In this document: one piece after another, positions 55,646 through 64,000 of the stretch
Numbering within the stretch: position 1 is the stretch's first letter
How the letters are laid out: each line of letters starts with the position of its first letter
Assembly (NCBI GenBank): GCA_025360005.1
Contig: JANYDA010000006.1
Location: forward strand, 124,001-188,000
From: Fibrobacteria bacterium
GTDB taxonomy: Bacteria > Fibrobacterota > Fibrobacteria > UBA11236
Length of the DNA stretch: 64,000 nt
Reading direction: 5' to 3'
Position numbers and translations under genes: made by a program
The notes under the pieces: generated by a model
The model's database searches: none
What the model was told of the DNA's origin: nothing
The model's input: only the letters and a program-made list of their open reading frames with translations

Positions 55646-55930
55646 TTACTTGGGCTTGTTGGGAGGGCGGATGTCCGGGCAATCGAGCACCGAGTCCATG
55701 GCGGCAGCGCTCCATTCGCGGGTGCAACCCGCCGGCACGGATGGACCGGATGCGGATTGATCCCGCAATGCGTTGGGGCCAACGGAGGCCTCGGATGCCG
55801 ACGGAGACGCGGCGGATTGGCCGGGGGCATCCGTTATGCAGCCCGCCAGGACAGAGAGGCATAAGGCCAGGGCGCCGCAGAGGATCAAGTGACGGAAGAA
55901 GGCGTTGCGATTGGTTGGTACTGCGGACAT
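55646..55930 (-). CDS. Small lipoprotein
   Basis: A 94-residue protein from the ATG at 55930. After a basic N-region (PTNRNAFFRH) comes a hydrophobic core and lipobox (ALALCLSVLAGC). The mature part is Ser/Ala/Pro-rich with a short C-terminal segment containing two Cys (GCTREWSA, LDCPDIRP) that may form a disulfide. It is convergent with the sigma-54 target gene. No known family. Confidence 0.65.
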   Translation of the reverse strand: MSAVPTNRNAFFRHLILCGALALCLSVLAGCITDAPGQSAASPSASEASVGPNALRDQSASGPSVPAGCTREWSAAAMDSVLDCPDIRPPNKPK

Positions 55931-56151
55931 GGAGCGAGTATACCACGCGGCGCAAAAGTCGTCCATTCATAGGAGCCGATTCCGCTTCCAGCCAGTAAGC
56001 ACGGTTTCCAGGCCGGTTAACTTTACCCTCAGCAGACCGGTTGTGGAATTTGGGCTGATTTCTTTGCCATATCCGTCACGATTGTATTCAAAAAATCTAC
56101 TCTGCCTCTCCATGGAAGATACATTACCGGTAAGCCAGAAGGAGGTGATGG

Positions 56152-56316
56152 ATGGAACCGTCCCTATACATCGTAATCGCGTTGTCCATTGTTACCCTGC
56201 TCATTCTGCTCGGCGTCGAGACCGTAAGGGAGTTCATCCTGATGGATAGGGATCCGAAGGGATTCTCCGAATTGGGCTCGCTCTCGGAGCGGTTAATGGG
56301 AGGAGGGAAAGCGTAA
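56152..56316 (+). CDS. 54-residue membrane microprotein
   Basis: An open frame of 54 codons starting MEPSLYIVIALSIVTLLILL, then GVETVREFILMDRDPKGFSE and an amphipathic end (LGSLSERLMGGGKA). Residues 5..22 form one membrane helix, followed by a charged tail. A near-ideal Shine-Dalgarno (AAGGAGGTGAT, 56139..56149) lies at the right distance from the ATG at 56152, which argues strongly for translation. A competing ATG at 56148 is too close to that site and gives a Pro/Arg-rich nonsense-like frame. It stands alone between two minus-strand genes. Regulation of a membrane complex is a typical role for such proteins, but nothing specific can be said. Confidence 0.65.
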   Translation: MEPSLYIVIALSIVTLLILLGVETVREFILMDRDPKGFSELGSLSERLMGGGKA

Positions 56317-56341
56317 GGCTCCTGGCAAATCAGCGGCTATT

Positions 56342-57301
56342 TCACCAAAGCGCCCGGAAGCCCCTAACGTCCACATGGACGAATGGCCCATGGGACTGAT
56401 TCCTATCGTACCTGCCTATGCCTCCCAAATACGGGATAAAGGTCTCGTTCCGCGATAGCGCATCCACCAGATTGATGAGCAGGTCGGAATCGGCGGCATC
56501 GATCTTCCCATCCCCGTTCAGATCATCCATTTCCCCGTCCTCCGGATCGGCATCGATGAAAATATCCGCCGCGCCCCCGAATTGGTGGGCGCTGAGTTTC
56601 ACGTTGCCTAGCAAGCGGTTGTAGAAGGGCGTGCGGTATCCGCTCATGATGTGGAACGTGTCGCATGCGAAGCCGGCATCGTTGGCGGTCTCCAGCAGGA
56701 TTTCCAACTTCAAGAGCAGGCGCTCCTTGAGGACAAGGTAGGCCGGAAGATCCGCCGACTGCTTGCAGGCGAATTGGCCCAGCCGGAAATGCGGGGATAC
56801 CATCGCCTGCGCGCTTACCGCATCCAACTTCACGAAGCCCGGGGGAGGCCGGTAGAACCCGGTTTTTCCGGCCGGGAGCGGAGGGTATTCCCCGATACGG
56901 TAACCTCGGAGGTACTCCCCTTTCATTTCGGCGGCGGGTACCATGGTGAAGGCGTTGAACCCTACGGTGTCGCCGCCCGGCTCCCGGATAAGCCTGAGTT
57001 GGGAAAAGCCGGTGGTATCGGGCGCTTTCCATTTCCAGGAGCGCGGACCGGAACGCATGAGCCGGCCCGTGGTATCGATTCCGCCCCGCCCGGCGTCGAA
57101 CTCGAATTGGAATCGGCCCGAATCCGCCTCCGGAATATCCAGCCGGAGGACTTCCCCCGGCATAAGGAAAACGGCGTTGATACGGTAAGGGGAGATTTCC
57201 TCTTTGTAACGGACCTGGAAGTCCGCCTTGCCCGGATCGAAAGCCCGCGCGAGGATGGCGCATGCCAGCGCCAGGCCCAGGCCTCGCGGGAAAGCCCTCA
57301 A
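56342..57301 (-). CDS. M15-type peptidase with dockerin-like calcium loop
   Basis: A 319-residue exported protein. The first ~22 residues are a signal peptide. The C-terminal half has HIMSGYRTPFYNRLLGN, SAHQFGGAADIFID and HGPFVHVDVRG, the zinc-binding and substrate motifs of the M15/YcbK (DUF882) D,D- or L,D-carboxypeptidase-like fold. Between them lies DLNGDGKIDAADSDLLINL, which fits a dockerin-type calcium-binding repeat inserted in the catalytic domain. The TTG at 57301 is chosen because it overlaps the upstream stop as TTGA and starts the signal peptide. It is likely to trim peptidoglycan together with its operon partner. Confidence 0.75.
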   Translation of the reverse strand: MRAFPRGLGLALACAILARAFDPGKADFQVRYKEEISPYRINAVFLMPGEVLRLDIPEADSGRFQFEFDAGRGGIDTTGRLMRSGPRSWKWKAPDTTGFSQLRLIREPGGDTVGFNAFTMVPAAEMKGEYLRGYRIGEYPPLPAGKTGFYRPPPGFVKLDAVSAQAMVSPHFRLGQFACKQSADLPAYLVLKERLLLKLEILLETANDAGFACDTFHIMSGYRTPFYNRLLGNVKLSAHQFGGAADIFIDADPEDGEMDDLNGDGKIDAADSDLLINLVDALSRNETFIPYLGGIGRYDRNQSHGPFVHVDVRGFRALW

Positions 57302-58983
57302 AACGACTTCGCTTTCCGGACCAGGGCGGCCTCCATCTTGCGGTTCCAATTATAGAGGTCGGGACGGAATTGCAGGCCGCCTTGGTTGTCCACGAAGCAC
57401 GTCCAATACAGGATGTGTACGGGCACGCCCTTTCCCGGCACCGGGACAAAGCTTTCCTCGCCCTTGGCGATCGCGGAATCCAGGCGCGCGGGGGTCCATC
57501 CCGAGTCCGTCCCCAGCATCCACAAGGCCAGCTTAGGCGGATCGGCCACCCGCACGCAACCATGACTGAGGGCCCGTTTGTCGTGATCGAAATATTGCTT
57601 GGCGGGCGTATCGTGCAGATAGATGTTGTACGGGTTGGTGAGGACGAACTTGATCCGTCCCAGCGCGCTGGCGTCCCCGTTCTTCTGGCGGATGCGGAAT
57701 TTGAAATCCTGATCGGAAACCTGCGACCAGTCCACGGAATCGGTGCGGATCACGGGCGCGCTTTCGGACCAATCACCAAGCAATTCCATATCGTGCTTGG
57801 CCAGGTAGTCCGGATCCTTCCTGAGTTCCGGGAGCATTTCCGTCCCGGCGATGTTGGCCGGCACGTTCCAGGATGGATTGAGCTGCACGGCCACGGCCCG
57901 ATCGCTGAAAACCGGCGTGCTGTCCTCCTTGCGGCCGACCACCACCTTCATGGAAAAAGCCTCGTAGCCGTTTTCAAAGGCTCCCAAGCGGAAGTCCACG
58001 ATGTTGACGCGCACGTGGCGATCCCCCAGATCCTGCGGGAGCCAGCGCCAGCATTCCAGGTTGAGTTCGATTTGATCGATGCGATCTTCCACGGGCACGT
58101 TGAGGGCGCGCAAAGTCGGGGCATCTGCCACCCCGCTGGCGGCGAGTCCGTGGCTGCCTTGGAACCGTTTTACCGCCTCGCCGAGCCCGCCGGAAAAGGA
58201 TTCGCCGCAACCGCCCCAGCCCATTTCCCCGGTTACCTTGAGGCGGCGGCACAACGCGGCCACGCGTGGTCCGGAGCTGTTGGGGCCGATGGCGGGACCC
58301 TCCGGGATGGCCGTCCAACCGCCCTGTTCCGCCAGCTTGCGGTATTCGCGCAACCAATATTTCATCTGCCCGTACTCCCGTTGCGGCGGCGTCAGCGATT
58401 GCAGGCAATCGCGCAGATCGCGCCTTTCCGCCAGGCATTGATCGAGTAACGCCGGCAGTTCGATTTTCTCCTGGCCAACATGCCAGATGTCCTGCGGGAT
58501 TTTCGGCCGCACCCGTCCCGTGAGAAGATGTCGGCCCAATTTCAAAAACGCGTCCGAGAGCAGGATGTCGAGATCCGCCACGGTTGCCGGATCGCTCCTT
58601 TGCCGCCAGAAAATCTTGCGGTTGAAACCGCGTAGCAAGGAGTCAAGGCCCCCGGAATGATAGTCCCCGGGTTCCAGGCCTTCCAGGCCGCATTGGCGCA
58701 CCGCATCGAGCAATTGCCATGCGCCCCGCACGGGTCGGCCGTGGGAAAACCAGGCGGGCTTCTGTTCCCGTTTCAGGTAGAAGGCGGAAAGATCCTTGGA
58801 CTTGAGTATGGTCCCGCGCGGCCGGACCAGCTTGCCCGAGGAATCCAGCGCAGCCAGCTTGAGGCGTAACAGGGTTTGGACGGATTCTCCCTTGGGATGG
58901 GAGAAAAAGGCGAATCCGGCCGCGTCCGCAGGGACCAGGGGCAGGATGGAAACCGATACGAATATCCATATGCTTCTGCGCAT
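57298..58983 (-). CDS. L,D-transpeptidase (YcbB/LdtD type)
   Basis: A 561-residue exported enzyme that makes 3-3 cross-links in peptidoglycan or attaches proteins to it. A signal peptide (SIWIFVSVSILPLVPADA) comes first; a YcbB-type scaffold domain fills the N-terminal half; a peptidoglycan-binding domain (VKRFQGSHGLAASGVADAPT) precedes the YkuD catalytic domain with NPYNIYLHDTP and the catalytic Cys476 in LSHGCVRVADP. I start at the ATG at 58983, which has GGAG upstream; an ATG at 59007 is possible. It is coupled to the M15 gene. Confidence 0.92.
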   Translation of the reverse strand: MRRSIWIFVSVSILPLVPADAAGFAFFSHPKGESVQTLLRLKLAALDSSGKLVRPRGTILKSKDLSAFYLKREQKPAWFSHGRPVRGAWQLLDAVRQCGLEGLEPGDYHSGGLDSLLRGFNRKIFWRQRSDPATVADLDILLSDAFLKLGRHLLTGRVRPKIPQDIWHVGQEKIELPALLDQCLAERRDLRDCLQSLTPPQREYGQMKYWLREYRKLAEQGGWTAIPEGPAIGPNSSGPRVAALCRRLKVTGEMGWGGCGESFSGGLGEAVKRFQGSHGLAASGVADAPTLRALNVPVEDRIDQIELNLECWRWLPQDLGDRHVRVNIVDFRLGAFENGYEAFSMKVVVGRKEDSTPVFSDRAVAVQLNPSWNVPANIAGTEMLPELRKDPDYLAKHDMELLGDWSESAPVIRTDSVDWSQVSDQDFKFRIRQKNGDASALGRIKFVLTNPYNIYLHDTPAKQYFDHDKRALSHGCVRVADPPKLALWMLGTDSGWTPARLDSAIAKGEESFVPVPGKGVPVHILYWTCFVDNQGGLQFRPDLYNWNRKMEAALVRKAKSF

Positions 58984-59064
58984 GCTGCTCCGATGAAGGT
59001 TCGACATCAATTCCAATAAACAAAAGGCGTTGGGGACCGCCAAAGAAAACCTAGATTCACGGAT

Positions 59065-59265
59065 ATGGACGGTTTACGCGATTTCGCCTCCCGCTGCCCC
59101 TATTGCGGCGAGCGCCAGAGCCTGGAAATAGACACCAGCGGGAACCTCCCCCAGGAATTCATCAGCGATTGCACGGTTTGCTGCCGTCCCATACAGGTTA
59201 CGGTAACCTCTGGGTCACGGGGGGATCCCGTCGTGCGGCTGCGGTCCGAGGATGATACCGCCTGA
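59065..59265 (+). CDS. CPXCG-motif cysteine-rich protein
   Basis: A 66-residue protein with SRCPYCGERQSLEID and ISDCTVCCRPIQVTV: two Cys pairs that form one zinc knuckle, as in the Cys_rich_CPXG family. Family members are small cytoplasmic proteins of unknown function. The ATG at 59065 gives the family N-terminus. It is divergent from the L,D-transpeptidase gene. Confidence 0.85.
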   Translation: MDGLRDFASRCPYCGERQSLEIDTSGNLPQEFISDCTVCCRPIQVTVTSGSRGDPVVRLRSEDDTA

Positions 59266-59310
59266 TGGCCGTTTTCCGGGTCCCCGCCCGGGTTCCCGGT
59301 TCCCGGCGGT

Positions 59311-60360
59311 TCACTGTTCCCCGCTGCCCGCGCCTTCCGATTTGAAAACTGAAAATAGGAAGAAGAGGGACGGCAGCACCAGCGCCGAGCCTGCCAAAAG
59401 GGCTATGCCCAACTGATCCAGGGTGGCCTCGGGGGCATGGGCGTTGAAAAAGGTGAGGTCATGGCCGTCCGCCATTTTGACCAAAGTGGGGAATTGCACC
59501 GCGAACCAAGCCGCCAGAATCAACGTCACCTGGGCGCCGGCCAGCACGCGCGAGGCCCAGCCCCATTCGCGGGCCAGACCCAGCCAAATGAGCGGCATGA
59601 TCAGGGTCGCCCCGGCTACGCAGGCCAGCGAGGCGGGGGAACCCATAAAACGGGCAGCCAAGTCCACCCCATCCTTTTGCGCGGCCCAGAAAACCAACCC
59701 TCCGGAAACCATGGCCGCGGCGCTGGAGAGATAGGCCCTCCGCGCGAATCGCTCGCGGATGATCTTTTCCCGGCTTTCCCCGATCAGGTAGACGGCCGCC
59801 AGGAAGGCGAACAGGGAAACGGTGAACGCGCCCAGGGCCAGCGGGAACGGCCGCAGCCAGGGCCATACGTAACCTTCCAGATACCCTGCGCGGGACAGGC
59901 CCACTCCCCCGGGCACCAGTGCTCCCGTCACCACCCCCAGCCAAAAGGGCGTCCACACGCTCGAGTAGATGAAGAAAAGCGTATAGAGCCGCTGGGAGCG
60001 CCCCTTGACGGCATCGTAGTGGCGGAAGGTGAAAGAACAGCCCCGCGCGATGATGCCCATAAGCATGGCGGTGAGCGGCAGATGGAGATAGGTGGAGACC
60101 TTGCTGTAAACCAGGGGGAAGCCCATGAAGAGGATGACGACCATCAGGATCAGCCACATATGGTTGGCCTCCCAAACGGGTCCCAAGGCCCGGTCGATGA
60201 TTTCCCGTTGCGTCCTGCGGTGGTCCCGCCCCATGAAGATCTCCAGGATCCCCGCACCGAAATCGGCGCCCGCCAGCAGGCAATACAGCAACAGGGAAAG
60301 GCCCAGGAACAGGATGACCACCCAAAGCATGGCGGATCCGCCCGCCGGGATCTCAGGCAT
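59311..60360 (-). CDS. cydB: Cytochrome bd ubiquinol oxidase subunit II
   Basis: A 349-residue membrane protein with eight or nine helices. LYCLLAGADFGAGILEIFMG, GPVWEANHMWLILMVVILFM and FPLALGAFTVSLFAFLAAVY match CydB. It is the structural partner of CydA in a quinol oxidase that reduces oxygen to water with high affinity and little proton pumping. It overlaps cydA by 8 bases. Confidence 0.95.
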   Translation of the reverse strand: MPEIPAGGSAMLWVVILFLGLSLLLYCLLAGADFGAGILEIFMGRDHRRTQREIIDRALGPVWEANHMWLILMVVILFMGFPLVYSKVSTYLHLPLTAMLMGIIARGCSFTFRHYDAVKGRSQRLYTLFFIYSSVWTPFWLGVVTGALVPGGVGLSRAGYLEGYVWPWLRPFPLALGAFTVSLFAFLAAVYLIGESREKIIRERFARRAYLSSAAAMVSGGLVFWAAQKDGVDLAARFMGSPASLACVAGATLIMPLIWLGLAREWGWASRVLAGAQVTLILAAWFAVQFPTLVKMADGHDLTFFNAHAPEATLDQLGIALLAGSALVLPSLFFLFSVFKSEGAGSGEQ

Positions 60361-61702
60361 GCAAACCTCCGGGCCGGTCGGGGGCGGAGGCGGAAGCGGA
60401 AGGGAACTCCTTGTCCGCGGCCCGGATATGCCTGACCATGAGCCAAGCGACCACGGCCGCCAGGAAAACGTATACGGTGGTGAAGACCAGGAAGGGATAT
60501 ACCAGCCCCGGCATGGGGGTCAAGGCATCGCGCGTGCGCATGATCCCGTAGATGATCCAGGGCTGCCGGCCCACTTCGGTGACGGTCCAGCCCGCTTCCA
60601 AGGCCACGAACCCCAGGGGCGTGGCCAGCGCGGCCGCGATGAGGAAGCGGCGATGCAGGAGCAGGCGCGGCATCCGCGCGCTGAAGAAGAGGAAGGCCAA
60701 GGCAAGCGCGGCCAGGGCGGAACCGGCGCCTACCATGACTTGGAAGGCCGCGTGTACGACCAATACCGGGGGCCAATCGCTTTCCGGGAACTCTTCCATG
60801 CCTTTGACCTCGGCGTGGAGATCCCCGCGCGCCAGGAAGCTGAGGGCGTAGGGGATCCTGATCCCGTAACGTACGCGTTTCCCGGCTACGTCCGGGATCC
60901 CGCCGATGAGCAGGGAGGCGCCGCGCTCGGTATGGAAATGGGCTTCCATGGCGGCCAGCTTTACCGGTTGACGGATGGCCGTGCCCTTGGCCAGCCTGTC
61001 CCCGCTCAGGGGTTGTAGCAGGGCGGCGAGCGAACCGATCAGCAAGGCGATTTTGAAAGCTTCCCGATGCAAGGCGGAACCGGGACGGCGCAAGAGCAGC
61101 AAGGCGTGGATGCCGCCCACGGCGAAGCCGGTAGCCTCGAAGGCCGCCAGGGTCATGTGCAAGGTCTGGGTTTTCCAGCCCGGATTGAACATGGCGCGCA
61201 CCGGATCGATGTGCAAGGCATTCCCGTCGAACCACTCAAAGCCCGCCGGGTTGTTCATCCAACTGTTGGCGCATACCACGAAGATCCCCGATAACACCCC
61301 GGTTACCCCCACCGCCAGTCCCACGCTCCAGTGCACCCAGGGGGAAAGGCGTTTCCAGCCGTACAGGAACAGCCCGATGGCGATGGCTTCCAGGAAAAAG
61401 GCCGTGCCTTCCCAGGAGAAGGGCATGCCGATGATGGGACCGGCGTGCTCCATGAACCTGGGCCATAGCAGGCCCAGTTCAAAGGACAAAGCGGTGCCGG
61501 AAACGGCGCCGGTGGCGAAGAAGATGGCGACGCCGCGGGACCAGGCCTTGGTCAAATCAAGGTAGACGGTTTTGCCGGTGCGGATCCAGCGGTAGTGGGA
61601 GAGGGCCATGAGAAAAGGCATGGCCATGCCGATGGACGCGAATATGATATGAAAGCCGAGGGAGACCGCCATTTGCGATCGGGCGGCGAGAAGGTCTTCC
61701 AT
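60353..61702 (-). CDS. cydA: Cytochrome bd ubiquinol oxidase subunit I
   Basis: A 449-residue haem-binding subunit. ARSQMAVSLGFHIIFASIGM carries the N-terminal haem ligand region, TLHMTLAAFEATGFAVGG and GRQPWIIYG are CydA signatures, and the quinol loop is of the short form. The start MEDLLAARSQM at 61702 matches the family; upstream codons read into unrelated sequence. With cydB it gives the cell a high-affinity oxygen or oxygen-detoxifying respiratory end, consistent with a microaerobic or fluctuating lifestyle. No cydX or cydCD is visible. Confidence 0.95.
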   Translation of the reverse strand: MEDLLAARSQMAVSLGFHIIFASIGMAMPFLMALSHYRWIRTGKTVYLDLTKAWSRGVAIFFATGAVSGTALSFELGLLWPRFMEHAGPIIGMPFSWEGTAFFLEAIAIGLFLYGWKRLSPWVHWSVGLAVGVTGVLSGIFVVCANSWMNNPAGFEWFDGNALHIDPVRAMFNPGWKTQTLHMTLAAFEATGFAVGGIHALLLLRRPGSALHREAFKIALLIGSLAALLQPLSGDRLAKGTAIRQPVKLAAMEAHFHTERGASLLIGGIPDVAGKRVRYGIRIPYALSFLARGDLHAEVKGMEEFPESDWPPVLVVHAAFQVMVGAGSALAALALAFLFFSARMPRLLLHRRFLIAAALATPLGFVALEAGWTVTEVGRQPWIIYGIMRTRDALTPMPGLVYPFLVFTTVYVFLAAVVAWLMVRHIRAADKEFPSASASAPDRPGGLHA

Positions 61703-61776
61703 AGAGGCAAAGATAGCAAGCGACCGGATGTTGCGGCGCCGCTGGGACTTGCCGCAGAGGATGCCGGTGTATCGGG

Positions 61777-62589
61777 TTACCCGGGGGACTGCTTGGAAAA
61801 GATCTCGCGGAAGAAATCCACCGTTGCTTGCCAGGAGCGTTTGTCGGCTTTGGCATTGTAGGCCATGCCCTTGGAATTGTCGGAGCCGGCATTGGGATTG
61901 GTGAAACCGTGCACAGCGCCGCCGTATTGAACCAGGCGCCAATCCACTCCCGCGGCGCGCATCTCGGATTCGAAACCCTTCACCTGATCCGCGTTCACGA
62001 AAGGATCATCGGCGCCGTGGTTCACAAGCACCATGCCCTTGATGTTCCTGGCCTGCTCGGGATGTGGGGTATCCAGATTGCCGTGGAAGGTGACCACGCC
62101 GTTCAGACTGGCTCCGCTACGCGCCAGTTCCAACACCACGCCGCCGCCAAAGCAATAGCCCACGGCCGCCAGACGGCTGGTATCCACGCGCGCGGAAGCG
62201 CGCAGTTGATCGTACGCGGCGCGCGCCCGGGCCTGCATCAGATTGCGATCGTTCTTGTAAATCGCCGATTGGGAGGAGGCTTCCTTCATATCCTTGGGGC
62301 GGATATTCTTTCCGTAGATGTCCGCCACCAGCACGACGTATCCGAGCTTGGCCACCTTTTCCGCGTATTGCCCGGCCAGATCGCTGACTCCCATCCAATC
62401 CGGCCCCAGGACGATGCCGGGCTGCTTGCCTTTCGCGGCCGCATCGTAGACAAGGAGGCCTTCCAAGGATGCGGTATCCTGTTTATAGGCTACCGGTTCC
62501 GATTTGATGGCGGCGGAAGCGGTTCCGGCGGTCGCGGCGATCATCGCCATCAGGGCGAAGGCGGCATGAAGCAGACGTTGCGTTGCCAT
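61777..62589 (-). CDS. Exported dienelactone hydrolase-family protein
   Basis: A 270-residue alpha/beta hydrolase with a signal peptide (AFALMAMIAATAGTASA). The nucleophile is Cys in AAVGYCFGGGVVLELARS, and VNHGADDPFVNADQV and AVHGFTNPNAG supply the Asp and His of the triad, as in dienelactone hydrolases. Many such exported proteins act on unknown esters or lactones rather than dienelactone. The ATG at 62589 begins the signal peptide. It lies 74 bases upstream of nothing related; cydA ends the neighbouring operon. Confidence 0.87.
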   Translation of the reverse strand: MATQRLLHAAFALMAMIAATAGTASAAIKSEPVAYKQDTASLEGLLVYDAAAKGKQPGIVLGPDWMGVSDLAGQYAEKVAKLGYVVLVADIYGKNIRPKDMKEASSQSAIYKNDRNLMQARARAAYDQLRASARVDTSRLAAVGYCFGGGVVLELARSGASLNGVVTFHGNLDTPHPEQARNIKGMVLVNHGADDPFVNADQVKGFESEMRAAGVDWRLVQYGGAVHGFTNPNAGSDNSKGMAYNAKADKRSWQATVDFFREIFSKQSPG

Positions 62590-62736
62590 CCGGTAACTCC
62601 TTAGTTTTGCACCCACAGGATCTAAACGTTTTCCCTGCCGGCTGCAAACGATTTTTCGCCCGGTAGGCGCCGCGCCGGCGGAGGGGATTTATTACAACGG
62701 GTGTTTATTTTAATAGCACAGCCATCCCGACCCTGT

Positions 62737-64000
62737 TCAGTCCGTTTCCAATTCCTGCAAAACAGCCAGCGAGTAGGGATGGGTCCAATACCGATCGAGG
62801 ACGGTGTCGGCCCCGGCGGCGGTCCAGAAATTCCCCTGCGCCTCGGCCCAGGAGGCGGTGTCGATGATGCGGCGCCAACTTTTGCCCGGGGAGGCGGCCG
62901 GGAGGGTGAATTCCGCGCCTTGCGGATCCAGGTTGACGCAAAGCAGGAAATTACTGTCGCCCACGCCGCTGCCGTCGATGCACCAACGGATGCGGCTGTC
63001 GCCGTCCCGCACGTTCCCGATCCCGGACGCGTCGCGGAAGTCGAAGGTGACATCGTTGCCGGATCCCATCACCAGATCCGCGAACTTGTCCTGACGCAGG
63101 CAGGGATGCCGTTTGCGCAGGCCTATCACGTAGCGGACGAACAGGAAAAGGCCGTTCTTGCCGGTGGATCCGCCGTCCCGGCCGTAATTGTCGTGGTAAG
63201 ATCCGGAGCCGCCCGTGGGTACCGCGTCCGGCGCGGGCGTGGCGATCATGCCGTAGTTCAGCCACATGCCGATGCTGTCGAGCTTGTAGGGATTGTTGTT
63301 CCCATTCTGGGTGCGGGCGAATTCGTCGCCGCCGCAGGTCATGGGGACGCCCCGCGAGAAGAATTGGATGGCGAAAAAGTTGCGCAGGCGCCGGCGCCGC
63401 AAATCCGGATCGCCTCCCGAATCCCAGGAGAGGTTGTCGTCCGTGCCGCCGTCGGTGGGGCCGAAGGGCCAAGGCTGCCCGTTGTCCTTGTTGCCGTAGC
63501 TGACCAGGTCCATCAAAGTGAAGCCGTCATGGGCGGTGAGGAAGTTCACCGACTTGTGCGGGCCCCCCTGATCGCTGAAATGGGCGTAGTCGCCGTTGAC
63601 GGCCTGGATGAAAGCCTGTGAATTGCCGTCTCCCTTAAGGAAGCGCCGCAATGCGTCGCGATAGATCCCGTTCCATTCGGCCCAGCCTTTTGGGAAATCG
63701 CCCACATGGTAGCCGGCAAGGTCCCACGCTTCCGCGATGACTTCGATCTTCTCCGCTTCCGCCAGCGCGGCGATGTCCGTCAGCAATTTGGATCCGGATT
63801 GGAAATCGAAATTCTCGCCGCTCCTGCCCAGCACCGTCGCCAGGTCGAAGCGGAACCCATCCACGCCCATTTCCAGCGACCAATGCCTGAGGGAATCCAT
63901 GATCAGATCCCGGACCGGATCCTTGGCCGCGTTGAGATTGTTGCCGCATCCGGTGCTGTCCCAGTAGAAACGGTTGCCGCCCGTGAGCGCATAGTACTCG
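62737..64000 (-). CDS. glgX: Glycogen debranching enzyme (5' end outside window)
   Basis: The frame runs from a stop at 62737 to the right edge, giving ~421 codons of a GH13 isoamylase-type enzyme; the N-terminal part lies beyond the window. Near the edge NRFYWDSTGCGNNLN, then the nucleophile in GVDGFRFDLATVLGR, the acid/base Glu in IEVIAEAWDLAGYH, and NFLTAHDGFTLMDLV are GlgX/TreX signatures. It removes alpha-1,6 branches from glycogen. It completes, with glgM and glgE in the same window, a set of genes for alpha-glucan turnover, though ~43 kb apart. Confidence 0.92.
   Translation of the reverse strand, partial: EYYALTGGNRFYWDSTGCGNNLNAAKDPVRDLIMDSLRHWSLEMGVDGFRFDLATVLGRSGENFDFQSGSKLLTDIAALAEAEKIEVIAEAWDLAGYHVGDFPKGWAEWNGIYRDALRRFLKGDGNSQAFIQAVNGDYAHFSDQGGPHKSVNFLTAHDGFTLMDLVSYGNKDNGQPWPFGPTDGGTDDNLSWDSGGDPDLRRRRLRNFFAIQFFSRGVPMTCGGDEFARTQNGNNNPYKLDSIGMWLNYGMIATPAPDAVPTGGSGSYHDNYGRDGGSTGKNGLFLFVRYVIGLRKRHPCLRQDKFADLVMGSGNDVTFDFRDASGIGNVRDGDSRIRWCIDGSGVGDSNFLLCVNLDPQGAEFTLPAASPGKSWRRIIDTASWAEAQGNFWTAAGADTVLDRYWTHPYSLAVLQELETD

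Noticed and set aside
59196-59210. 15-base palindrome AGGTTAC-G-GTAACCT, similar to the half-site of the sigma-54 enhancer
   Set aside because: It lies inside the CPXCG-protein coding sequence, is not next to a -24/-12 element, and lacks the central CCATATGG.

Overview
This is a GC-rich, densely coded bacterial chromosome segment. The best phylogenetic clue is a DUF4423/TIGR02147-type protein (38951..39796). From memory, that family is expanded in Fibrobacter, so a Fibrobacterota-related genome (possibly from an uncultured lineage) is my working guess. No rRNA, tRNA, CRISPR array, prophage or intact insertion sequence is visible.

Left part (1..13 kb): the end of a GT4 glycosyltransferase; a resolvase-like protein without its catalytic serine; topB; a low-GC membrane-protein gene; a minus-strand group of squalene/phytoene synthase-like gene, lspA, rluD and a methyltransferase; dnaA standing alone without dnaN; and a broken DUF4143-type ATPase. 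13..25 kb: ptsP; the alpha-glucan pair glgM-glgE (maltose-1-phosphate route, matched by a glgX at the right edge); a hybrid sensor kinase; and RNase R translationally coupled to a CobS-like membrane protein that lacks the usual Asp signature. 25..35 kb: cell-surface polysaccharide and secretion genes (two GT4 enzymes, a DUF2334 deacetylase, a GT32-like enzyme, a large secreted protein of unknown function with a beta-propeller partner, a lipocalin-like exported protein, and a membrane HELTH protein).

35..49 kb: enolase followed by a tandem 59-bp hairpin repeat; DUF3052; an O-methyltransferase; a three-gene cassette of two paralogous lipoproteins around the DUF4423 regulator; topoisomerase IV-like parE-parC; hemB; a HIT protein; rpmG; panE. 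49..56 kb: two adjacent PilT-type ATPases, then a complete two-component sigma-54 circuit: kinase, NtrC-type activator, a 20-bp palindrome, a consensus -24/-12 promoter and a small exported protein with its own terminator. 56..64 kb: a 54-residue membrane microprotein with a near-ideal Shine-Dalgarno, a coupled L,D-transpeptidase/M15-peptidase pair whose M15 domain carries a dockerin-like calcium loop, cydAB, a dienelactone-hydrolase-like exported protein, and the 3' part of glgX.

The least expected signals are in the non-coding DNA. Tracts phased at 7 bp (consensus close to CAATTTG/CATTTTG) occupy several intergenic gaps, in one case as arms of a long inverted repeat between parE and parC. 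The other notable items are the sigma-54 circuit with its candidate enhancer palindrome and the lipoprotein-DUF4423-lipoprotein cassette. Function calls rest on motif recognition by eye; no database search was run.
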